From Synaphobranchus kaupii (lineage: Eukaryota > Chordata > Actinopteri > Anguilliformes > Synaphobranchidae): a stretch of 64,000 bases of DNA. Below the pieces are notes generated by a model that ran no database searches, was not told where the DNA came from, and was given only the letters and a program-made list of their open reading frames with translations. This document shows positions 53,925 through 64,000 of the stretch, piece after piece; position 1 is the first letter of the stretch; every line of letters begins with the position of its first letter. The stretch is from positions 3,524,662-3,588,661 of the forward strand of contig CM056391.1 of NCBI GenBank assembly GCA_029718625.1, given 5' to 3'. Position numbers and translations under genes: made by a program.

Positions 53925-56440
53925 AAATCCATTCAATGCTGATGGAACAATTCAGTCCAGTCTATGTCCTCCTAACAAAAAAATTTATATGAGTTTTATA
54001 TCCTCTTGAGGCCAGTCTAGGTCCGAGCTTATGGGAGGAAGTTGGAAGTCTATTGCATTTAATGCAGAAGAAAAAAAGAATCAGTTTGGGCAGAAGCAAT
54101 CAATTAAACGGGCTGCCACTTGCAATTGTCACCTCAGACACTTAAAAGGTTAAAATGACAATTAAGTGGCTGCCATCTTTTATTGTCGTTCTAACCTTTA
54201 AGAGGATTCCTCTATCTCGCTGGCCTGGTTTTCTCAGTCATTTGGACAGATCAGGTCTCAGAAATCGTGACAAAGAATACATTTTTTTTTAAATAAAGAA
54301 ATAAATAATAATAATTAAAAAAAACTTTGCTGGGATATCAAAAAGCTCATTACTGCTCACTTCAGGATGTTTGTCCGCTCGCATTAGACACAACAATGCT
54401 GCACAATTTATCCAAAGCGATAGTCCAGGATGGAGAGGGAAAGCCATTACAAACAAGCTGGTGATTTATTAAATCAATCTCCTCGCTAGGGCACTAAACT
54501 CATTGTGCATGCAGCGTGGTCTTGCCCGCGCAAGACAAACGACTCCTCTACGCAATGGAGAAATGGCTGCACTAAACTCCCAGTAATCAACTTGTGAAAT
54601 TAAACATCAAAAAGTGCTGAAATTATTGTGTGTGGCAAAGTGATTTGTCTGCAATTAGGACACAGCACATCACTCAGGGCCCGCTGCAGCACACAGAACG
54701 CTAATGAGTTGGCATTTTGTATTAAGATGTTTAAAATACAGCGTAGACAACACAACGCAACACATAAAACCCGGCGCTTTAATAAGTGGCAGGACATTAG
54801 CAAGGCTCTGGATAATTCATCCCTTGCTACTTTATTTGTCAGTGACCTATATCGAGTGCTTTTACAGAGGTAGTTGTTTGTATTTATTGTCTTGTCAGAT
54901 GCATTGATTCAGATACCCCGCCCCACCCTTTGGAAATGAACTGTAAAATGCAATCACAACCGACTGTTAGAGATCTGAGTTTTTCATGCATCTGTATAAA
55001 TTTATTATGCCTCCGCAGTGCAATTTCACATTCATATGTAATTTATAATGCTACACAGCTCCAGACTGGCTATTGCTTTTCTCTCTCTTTCTGCCATAAT
55101 TCTACAGGCACATTCACCCGCCGTACTGCTGTGTCGCCAACTTTGACTAACATATTTCAGCGAGCGTGGCCTTATTTGTCCTTCACGCCGTTAAAATGCA
55201 CGCGTTTTGTGATCCCTGAAATCACTAAGAACATTTGGAGAATGTTAGAATTGCAATTCTCAAACCAACAAAATGCATCACTATGGTTAAAAATGCACTT
55301 TTATCCACAATACTTTATAGATGTCCTATAACACGTTAATACATCGACTATGCCATATGAGTAATATATTTATCTTTATACTGAAAAAATGTAATAGACT
55401 ATTCTATTATATATATTTTATACTATCGCAAATCGTATAGAAGGTATGTGCTTAGATTTATGAATAAACCAAATACAAATACAATATTCCACACTATGTT
55501 TTCCGGTTCTTCCCGTTAAAAAGTGTAGCCCACTCTGTGACCTTGGATTACCAGGTACTCGAGCAGAGCTTCACACATTGTGCTTGATTGAACATTTTGA
55601 TGGACGGTATAATTGTATATGGCCCCGCTGTAGATGCACTGGGTCCATATCTCCGTCATTTTGATAAAGTGAAGCGTGATTGCATTTCTGAGGCAAGGTT
55701 ACATTTGCAGACACCGCATAATTCTGGCATGCAGTGGTAATGAATTTGCCAGTAAGTGAATGATCTGCGTAGTATTTTATATAGATGTGCACTTCTCTTT
55801 CCGAGGCCTTCTCTTTACTGCTGGCAGAGTGCTGAAGAGCGCTTTCTTTTTAAAGTTGCACTGCGGAATAGAAATTTGATCACCCTGCTCCCTGCTGCAG
55901 TGAGAACGTGGGCGGAGGGGGGGGGGGGGGGGGGGGGGGGTCTATTAATTGATATTCTGTTTGTGTGCTTCCATCTTACCCACCCCCCCCCAAAAAAGGG
56001 AACTGTCTTTCCAACTGCCAGTCTTCCATTAAGGCTTTGTGAATCAAGTCCCATCCAATTTTATGCAAATTAGGGCACGGTAGATGAGAGCCATACACAA
56101 GTAGGCAGTGTTGCCCCCATTGATAAAACTGACATGAATTACCCACAGCCTTGGTAACCATTAAACTCCCATATGCCTGGTGGTAAAACTTTGTGTTGTG
56201 TAGCAAATTTGCGAAATTTCTATCATCGTCGGTTTGGCAGTACTTAAAGCTTAAATACAAAAAACACAACAGAACTGAGACAAAAAAACATCATAACTTT
56301 ATTGAACACTCGACAAAGCAAATAATTAACTGAAATTATTGGCGACTGAATTGGCCCATTTGTCAAGACACTTCACACAAGTAAAATTGGTATTAGATGA
56401 AAAACGTTGACTGTTTTATCTCATGACAGTCCAGATAAAA
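53925..56440. other. Long single-copy stretch; several candidate conserved non-coding elements
   Basis: 54390-54880, 54960-55330, 55540-55780 and 55990-56260 are non-repetitive, AT-leaning, and carry homeodomain/POU-like words (TGCAATTAGG, TTTATGCAAATTAGG near 56062). The G24 run is at 55917-55940. The frames seen have no known domain. Conservation is inference. Confidence 0.35.
55917..55940. repeat. G24 run
   Basis: Twenty-four uninterrupted guanines, the longest homopolymer of G or C in the window. Confidence 0.97.
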
Positions 56441-56448
56441 GGCATTAA

Positions 56449-56854
56449 AGGTTGTATCAGCGATTTTGGGTGGAAACATAAATGATCACATTCATCTGAT
56501 TTTTCCTCACGATCCGCTAGCTGCCCGCCCCATAAGCAGGCCGTCAAAAAACCGCGTCTCTGTAGGCAGCCTATGCTCCGAGATCGTACACAAAAACAAA
56601 TGGTACTACCAACCACTCAAAACCAAAATAAACAGTATTCCAACCAATCACAATGATCTGCACAAACGCTAATACTCTTATCTCGCTGAAATCTTGACGG
56701 ATTTACAAACGGTTTGGTTTCTTACAAACGTTATTAACGTGGTTATAATTCTGGATGCTTGAACACTATTTTTTAATAACATAATTATTCATAAGTATGT
56801 TTGTTTGGGATTTCGCTTCAGAAGTGACGTCACCAAAAATCGCTGATACGACCT
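56449..56854. mobile_element. 406-bp Kolobok-like MITE, copy 2
   Basis: Same ends and interior as copy 1 (46459-46868), with TTAA at 56445-56448 and 56855-56858. Seen differences are a 4-base deletion (TTTAATAACA versus TTTAAAACATAACA) and two substitutions in the right terminal repeat (CACCAAAAATCG, GATACGACC). Confidence 0.9.
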
Positions 56855-56858
56855 TTAA

Positions 56859-57261
56859 ATGTTTCAGACATTTACCTAAGTGAAGTCCATTATTCTTTTC
56901 TTCATAATGAGTACCCATAAGGTCATTGGCCGTGAAAAGTAATACACAAAGTTCACTTTGAGGTTAAATATGACATATTAAATATAACAACTCTGTCAAT
57001 AATTTTTTTCCACTTTCCCTGTTTTTATATTAAATTTTTAAACATATTCCACTGTAGATAAGACGCATTTCAAATTTGAATTTGCATATGATCAATTATA
57101 CACTGATATTTGATTTGTTGATATAGCCCAGACATAGCAAAATTCTCAGTGTTGAATCATCATTGAGTCCAATAGGTACCAAATGTAAAAAGCACTCTCT
57201 CAGAGTTGAGTTTACACTGAAAGTGTTGCTAGATGTGTGCTACACACTGGGACACAGTGGT
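56859..57261. other. AT-rich single-copy DNA
   Basis: No gene. The first ~30 bases (ATGTTTCAGACATTTACC) recur near 61765. Confidence 0.4.
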
Positions 57262-57375
57262 CAGGGGTGCCACCAGGGATTTTGGGGCCCCATGAAAAGA
57301 TCTCACATTGGACCCCACCATCACAGGCCTCCCCGTCCCTGCACAATTACAGCACAATTTCTTGAGGACCCCTGC
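57262..57375 (+). mobile_element. Fragment of a hAT-like element, CAGGGGTGCC end
   Basis: CAGGGGTGCCACCAGGGATT then TTGGGGCCCCATGAAAAG resembles the CAGGGGCG...GGGGCCCC termini of fish hAT elements. Only one end is recognised. Confidence 0.45.
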
Positions 57376-59663
57376 TTTTTGAAAATGTTATGTGGGACAC
57401 AGCGGCTGGTAAATGAGTCTTCATATTGAGCTATTACACAATAAATTATCATATGACACACTGGCTACAGTGCATCAGTCATTCTATTAAGCTTTCAAAA
57501 ATGAAATAGATTGCTGACTGACAGGGTGCTTTACAGATATCTGTGCATGTTAAATGGTTCATTTGTGATGGCCTGGGCCCTGAATATGGCTTGTGGTGCT
57601 TGTCGAAATTTATATTAATTTATTTACAGTACATTGCCTTACGTTTAAAGAGATATCTACGATTAGGGCATTTACTGAAAATTGGAAAAAAGATTATTTA
57701 CATGCGTTATATGTAATTAATTATTGACAACGGCATTAAAGAGGTGACAGGCTTTATGGATCTTGCTGCTTGTGGCATTGTGGCTATTGTTTAATAAATA
57801 GCAATGACATTTAGGTAAAGGTTTTGAAGTTAAGATTAAAATAGTTTGTGCAAAAGTAAGGACTCTACAGATCTCTTTATCCTAATATTATAAGCTGCAG
57901 GGCATGGTGTATGCTTTTTATGTGGCCACTGTGATGCTTTTGATTTTAAATTTTTTTATTTGAATCATAAGCCATTTATTTTGGCTTTGAAATTCGGAGT
58001 GACGCAGTATTCACATCAACACTCTATTTAGATTGGTGGGTGGGTGGGTGGGGGGGGGGGGGGGGGGGGGGGTGCTTCAGAAAGTGAAATTAACAAGCTC
58101 AAAACTTTCACATTCAAGCTGGACAACTCCATATTTCCAATTTCATGAAAATGAGGCTTGCATCCGGCAGGTTTATCACCATGGCAACACACCTATCGTA
58201 GAGAGACATCTGCGCGGGTTGCATGGACAAACCGACCAATCAAATAAGATTCTGTTAATTGTGACATCACTTAAAGAAGAGGGCCATTGACACTGGGTCT
58301 ACAGCACATAGGGGAGATCTTTATATCTAAGATTAAATGTTTGACCAAACCAGGAAAATAATTATTTAATTTAAATAATTTGTTGTAAACAAATTGTAAA
58401 GTTGTAAACATTAATTACTACTTTAGATATTATTTTTTTCCCTAACTGCATTTTCAGGGACTAGGTCCATACTGCAGAACCTACATGTTGTCAGTGCTAT
58501 CCATGCAAATTTTAAAATGATCACAATACATAAATCAGTATCAAAATGGCACCTTTTGTTTAACAAATTGCATTTTTCCTTGTGAGTGAAAGGTGTTTTA
58601 CGCATCGCCATTCCACTTCACAAATGAACAGGTTGAGAGGCATATTTCCACAGGCTGAGCGCCGTCTTAAATTGTCTTTGGATGATGTCAAGGGAAATCA
58701 GTTCATCCGAAAATAACGAGAGACTGTAAGAAGTCGAAAGTAAGAGATGTGTATTTAATCAGCGCAGTTTACACTTGCGCTATTGTCTCGCTCTGTTATG
58801 TGGCTCTGACATCCTGTAAACACGGCATTATGACTTACATGATGCATGCGCATTCTTCCTGGAAATATAAGCGTTCTGCGGTAACTCAGATTTTATATTG
58901 CTAAGAAGGAATTCAAACAAATCACAGATTTCCCAATGGTGTCATTTTTCATACTATTTAAAGAAAAAACACACTGTCACACGTATGTAATTGCAGAATT
59001 AACGATACAGAAGTCACGCGCGATTCTGCATGCTCTGTTGTATGCTAATTGAGCATGAAACAGTAAAGTTGCCCTTCAGTTTAGATATAGTTCTTTTAAG
59101 ACACAGCATGAACATAGCCCCCTTTTAAGTACTATAAAAACACAGCAATGAAGTGATGCACTGCGGGAATGTGATTTTCTCATTCAGAATGCAATTTCCA
59201 GAGACATTTTAGCTTTAACTTTCCTCTGCACAACTGGGTTTAATACATCTTAACTACCATCTGGGCATTTCCCTGAATAAGAACGGATCAGCCATATTTA
59301 CATTACACTTACCAGTTACAATTTACACCTAATTGAACCTTGGGATTGATTTGAGCTATTCTGGAACATTCTCAGTAAGTTTTAAGGGGGAAAGAAACCC
59401 AAGGGGCAGGCTATAGTCAGCTTTTATCTAGCCAACTGAATGGGCCTCACACGCAGTATTTATCCAATAGTTGACGCCTAAATTTTTTTTTTTTACCCTG
59501 GTGTAAGACGGGAATTCACACCCCAGAGCATCTAAGAACACAATACCGGGAAGCGACAATCTTTGAGAGTTATAAAGTCACACTTCTGGTGCCAGGATGT
59601 TTGCTGAGACCATCTGGCCTAAGGTTTACGGTGTCCGAGAATGTCCTAGGATTTTATGGTCCT
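57376..59663. other. Single-copy DNA with a G23 run; candidate conserved element 58440-58620
   Basis: (GGGT)n leading into G23 at 58050-58072. 58440-58620 has an octamer-like CATGCAAATTTT and no repeats. No exon was recognised. Confidence 0.35.
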
Positions 59664-59733
59664 GGGAGAGGCTTTAATCTGTTTGAAACTCCCGCGCTGG
59701 GAGAGACTTTGATCTGTTTAAAGCTCCCGCGCA
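59664..59733. repeat. 35-bp tandem duplication with inverted GGGAG/CTCCC edges
   Basis: GGGAGAG(G/A)CTTT(A/G)ATCTG followed by TTT(G/A)AA(A/G)CTCCCGCGC occurs twice. Each unit can pair its own ends. Confidence 0.88.
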
Positions 59734-60379
59734 CGGACAATGCAAGACTGCCCCCACCTGACGTCACTGAGGCATCCTTTCATCAAATAATGTCCACATA
59801 GCATGGTATAACAGTACAGACTGCTTTAGTCTTCAAAAAGTTTAAAACCCTTAAATTGTGATGAATATTTATGCTACATTGTACAGTATATACTGGAAAT
59901 AGTCCTGACACTGGAACATACATTGTACACTCTTTTTCCAGAGGAACAACTATATATTGTTCAGTTTCTCAGTGTTACATGAATAAATACACACAGTTAA
60001 TGTACCTGACTGAACAGGGGAAACTAGGGTATAATGTAATGTTCTTCAACAGGCATCCTGGGACTGTTTGTGGCATTAATATTAATCACATTTGAAAACT
60101 ATGCAGAGATGGGATTCTCATGACAACACGAACGTAGACCTATTCATGTTTGATATCATTTTGATGGTCTTGGTGTGTGTGGTGCAATGGCATATATTTC
60201 CTACATGGTCAACATGGAGGAAATATATATTTCATAACTCAGGAGTAAACTACCACTGTGGAATTATACCACAGGAAACTCTTTCTTCCAAACCCCCCTT
60301 GAAGGAGGGACGAAAGGTGCAATATTAGCCTTCTGGCCAGTTTATGGTTTTACGATCAGCCACAGCCAGATCAAACACA
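59734..60379. other. Single-copy DNA, nothing recognised
   Basis: Two short plus-strand frames without known domains. Confidence 0.35.
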
Positions 60380-61340
60380 GAGTTTGGGCTTATAGGCATG
60401 GGAAACAAGGAACTCAGGGAAGCTGTAATCAGACTCTCCCACACATCTCACTGTGTATTGTGTGTAGTGAATTGCCAGGTATGATTTAATATTTTCCTAT
60501 ACTCTATTTTTAATATGTTGTGTTGTAATTTGTAACCATGATTTGATTAATTTTAAGTAAAGAACCTACCTGGTAAACTGTTAAACTTGATTTGTGTGGT
60601 TTCTTTGAAAAAGACATTCTATCTCTGTTAACACGGTAATGAGTTGATTGATTTCCTCAGTTTGGACTTCCCCCTCTGCTGGTCTAGGGAGATTGACTAG
60701 TTAAGCTTAATGTATCACGGTGTATTGCACCCGTAGAACTCTGTCTTAAGTTAGATCATCTCCGCATGCCTTTTATACATGTTGAGAACGGATGTTGCCA
60801 ATATTATCTTCTCGGGTCCCTGAGCCTTTAAGATAGGCTATACCTTATGAAGTGGTCTCCTCCGCAACCTCTGAGATAAATGGAGACATCTAGTCAGCCG
60901 TGAGTGGTGCACATAAACGGCCGTATGTAGCACTCGGTGGAACCGGCGCATCCAGTTCAGAGAACAGGCTCCAGAGTACGAGAGTATCTTAACAAATCAA
61001 TTATAAATTATACCTTTTAAATTATATACTAATAATTAAATTGGAGTCAGATTTATACGAGTATAGAATCAGCGTTAGTGGCTGACCGCTAATAGAATAT
61101 ACACAGGCTGCCTTTTTAGATAAGCTGGAGTCGGCCTGCAGACCAGACTAAAGCAGGAGACAAAGTGGTACTATTGTCTCTGACACGGGGTAGCTGATCC
61201 CACGAATTTAAAGAAGCAGTCTCATCCGGTTGTAATAACAGTAACATTTCAACACTCTTACCTTTTCCCACAGCAACAGCGGAAAATATCACGTTTTAAC
61301 CTTCGATCCGGGCTATTCCCTCATTGGTCTAGCTGCGCGG
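60380..61340 (-). other. Possible LTR-like remnant
   Basis: On the minus strand a TATA-type word (ATGTATAAAAGGCATGCGG near 60777-60760) follows a moderately GC-rich upstream part. No polyadenylation signal at a suitable distance and no terminal repeats were found, so this may be unrelated to retroelements. Confidence 0.2.
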
Positions 61341-61756
61341 GATTTACACTGGGTTTTTTTTGTTCCTGTAGAACCACTTAAGTGGCAGTCAAAAGTGGGG
61401 AAACATCTGCTTGTAGGATAAATTCTGGCAGAGCGGCAGAGTGAAGCAGATGTCAGGTTGTATATACTCATGGCTTCATTCATGGCTCACCAAAGTGGAG
61501 GATCTTTACTTTTTTGTTTTTTTTGCAAAGAGCTCTCAGCAAAGCTAGTCATTCTGAGGTGTTTAATTCTGGATATTCAGACCTTCCACATTCCAAGCAA
61601 CTGTGTTCTAGAACCCTTGTGAACAGTATGAGAGAAACGTGATTGGACGAGTCTTTCGAGCAAGCACCTGACGTTGCCCCTCAAGTACATACAGCAGTAT
61701 GAGAATCCGTATGGCAAACATCTAATTTTCATGATATACAAACATACATACACCTG

Positions 61757-61789
61757 GGCATTAAATGTTTCAGACATTTACATAAGTGT
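61757..61789 (+). repeat. Empty-site paralogue of the second Kolobok-like MITE
   Basis: GGCATTAAATGTTTCAGACA then TTTACATAAGTG matches the two flanks of the element at 56449-56854 joined through a single TTAA, with one mismatch in about 32 bases. Confidence 0.8.
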
Positions 61790-64000
61790 ATGTTTTTAGT
61801 GTAAATGTATTTCATACATAGTATACCATACATCTCCTTCTCTCTATATACAGTATGTGTGCATGTGTCTTAAATAATATTATACATATGTACAAAAACA
61901 TGAGTACTCGTATACAAAGTGTATGTTAAATACTCATACTCTCTGCGGAACGCATGTAAAAGTGTTTATTCATTTAGTTAATGTATTTAAATGGGTGATA
62001 TTAACCAATCGGTGAAGCGAGTGACAGCGAATGAGAGGAGGCTCACGCGCTCGTGGAACCTCCCGGAGACGCCGAGCATCCAGACCGCTGGCCTGTGCTC
62101 TTCTTTTCGAAGAGGCACTCCGGAAAAAAGAGGGTGCCAGATTTGACCGTTCTGGTTTGGTTCCCCGTCGTACCCGGAGGGGGACAGCGGGGGCGGCGGG
62201 AGCCGGAACTTTCCGCGTGTCTGCTTCCCGCTAATGAGCCAGGCATCCCGCTTCGTGCATCTTTAATTAGGATTTAAATCTGAGTTGTTTCAAGGCCAAT
62301 TAAACACCTACTGGAATTAATGTCTCTACATGTGTAATAAATCAAAAAGTAGTTGCAGTTGCCAACTTTGGACTTGGAAGCCATGTTTTTGTTGGAGAGA
62401 GGACGGAGGAAGAGGAGGGGGAACACAACCCCCCCCCCCCCCCCCCCCTCAGCCCTCCCCTCCCCTCAGTATTTTCTCCCAAGAATAAAACTTTTCCACT
62501 GAACTGCATCAAACACCTTGCATCTCCGACCAAAGGGATGAATAATGAACTACGGATCCTTCGATTTATAAAAGAAGCGATCTCGGGCGATATGCTGGTG
62601 ATCTCTCAGTCATTCCGAAAATGGCCTAGTTCTGCCAAGGAGCCGACTGCTAAACTCTAAACGACTACTGACAGATCCGTGGCCCAAATTTTTTAGGAAA
62701 TAAAAATGTGTACGGGTTCCCGCTCTTCTCGACGTGCACAGGCCCGGCGGTTTTGACGGCGAGAGAGTGATGCTCGGTGACAGGTCTTTCCTTTGGTTGT
62801 TTGTTATCGTTGCCAATGTTTTAATGCGTCATGGAGGTGCCTGTGGAGTCTGCCGCCCATAGTCGCACTGTCTGCCAGATAGCAAGCAGGCTTTTGAGAA
62901 AGATACAGCAATAACAAGATATTAATCTCCCTTGTAATATCAGGGGTAAACGCTGTCTGACTGACAACAACTTTTTCGTATAATATAAATCTGAGTGTTC
63001 TGGCAGTCGTGTGAACCAGAAGAATTAGTAATTATGGGAAATAGGCAGCAAAGAAACAGCTCTATTCACAAATAGGTATATAATTTTGCTCCCATTAAAA
63101 TAGCCATTAATAATTGATGCTCTTAACATGATCTAATTGTTTTTTAGTATCTGTTATTGCCATGAAGTAATTGTTTTGCTCTTCCCGTCTTTGTTTGAAC
63201 CTACACATCCCTCATAATCGACATGAGCAAGTCGCCCCTCATCCATTAATGCTGCAAGCTTTTGTTGTCTTGTTTCGCAGTGCCGATGCTTAAGTCATTT
63301 GTAATGGAAGAGGGATGTCTGTTTTAAGTCTGGTGCCGTTATAAATGTTAATGATGCATTAATGGGGCCTTATAACCTAAAGCGTCACACAGTGACACAA
63401 AATGGCCGTGGCGTTCGGTTTCCAACTGATAAAACTAGGTTTTGGCCGTCGTGATTCGCGATCCATGCCTGATCGTTTTTTAGGGTTTTCTTTTAATTTG
63501 GGGTCTTGTGGTGGTTGCCTCTGCTTTTCCGTCTGTGCAAATAATCAATGGTCACTAATCTGACACAGGTGAGGTTGATTTTAATAAGGTAAATCTGCAA
63601 AACCTCCGGAAACAGAGATAATAGTGACTTGTGGACACAGGTAACCCCAGTCAATATGACTTTGCATTGAATCTTAACCCATGGTGATGGGTTCGGAGTT
63701 TTGTCCTATATGAGTAATTAAGTAGGCCTCTGTGTGTGCTTTGATCAATGATTTGGGTGTGGACAGGCCTCTGCCCTACCATGACCTGAAATTTAGGTGC
63801 TATAAGTTATCGGGCGTGACTAATCGTGTGTGTTGTTGATGAACAAAAGCATATGTCAGTATGGAACAAAGAGATATGCCCTCACAGGTAATATGGACAT
63901 GTGCGCCAGCTCAAGGCCTCTGAGGGTAGGCCTACAAGGAAAGAAGCTGGGTCCTGACAGGCCGGAGAGCAGAAACAGGCAGCGACACCAGACATTGGGT
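61790..64000. other. Gene-free DNA with C20 run and candidate conserved element
   Basis: 62030-62250 is CpG-rich. C20 lies at 62429-62448. 62930-63300 is AT-leaning and non-repetitive and ends in a strong splice-acceptor-like tract (TTGTTGTCTTGTTTCGCAG, near 63263-63281), but no plausible exon follows it. Confidence 0.3.
62429..62448. repeat. C20 run
   Basis: Twenty uninterrupted cytosines. Confidence 0.97.

Noticed and set aside
63263..63300. Splice acceptor followed by an exon
   Set aside because: The polypyrimidine tract and CAG look good, but the downstream frames close quickly and no donor was found.

Overview
The window is non-coding, repeat-rich DNA from a vertebrate, most likely a ray-finned fish. 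The best lineage evidence is a tRNA-headed SINE whose tail ends in TGTAA repeats and shares a GGATAAGAGTGTCTGCTAAAT block with LINE L2 tails; this SINE/L2 pair is known from eels (UnaSINE1/UnaL2) and other teleosts. A Nimb-like LINE, Tc1/mariner debris, many MITEs and abundant CA/CT microsatellites fit the same picture. I found no host exon that I could defend. The long open frames are microsatellite or minisatellite translations, transposon relics, or short chance frames. The window is probably intergenic or intronic.

Layout. 1-4.1 kb: microsatellites, a broken minus-strand LINE (541-2231), a Tc1/mariner relic and long CT tracts. 4.1-11 kb: mostly single-copy DNA with a complete SINE at 8972-9195. 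11-19.8 kb: a 29-bp minisatellite, MITEs, a decayed 108-bp tandem array and a 73-bp array. 19.8-29.66 kb: one very large 41-bp minisatellite of about 240 units with nested higher-order repeats. 30-41 kb: a second Tc1/mariner relic, (GCGT)n tracts, SINEs and MITEs, including one inside a CA microsatellite. 41-48.5 kb: a GC palindromic segment, two related 47-bp minisatellites, one split by a 410-bp Kolobok-like MITE, and truncated retroelements. 48.5-64 kb: a probable solo LTR, a SINE with a hAT-like MITE in its tail, a foldback element, a second copy of the Kolobok-like MITE, and long single-copy stretches that may hold conserved non-coding elements.

The parts do not form a gene system. The coherent story is genome dynamics. 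Hierarchical tandem amplification built the 41-bp array. TTAA-targeted insertion is proven by two insertions whose empty sites can be read inside the same window. There is repeated nesting of elements, and ten runs of poly(G) or poly(C) of about 18-24 nt (two interrupted once). All similarity statements were made by eye; family names rest on recalled diagnostic motifs, not on a database search.
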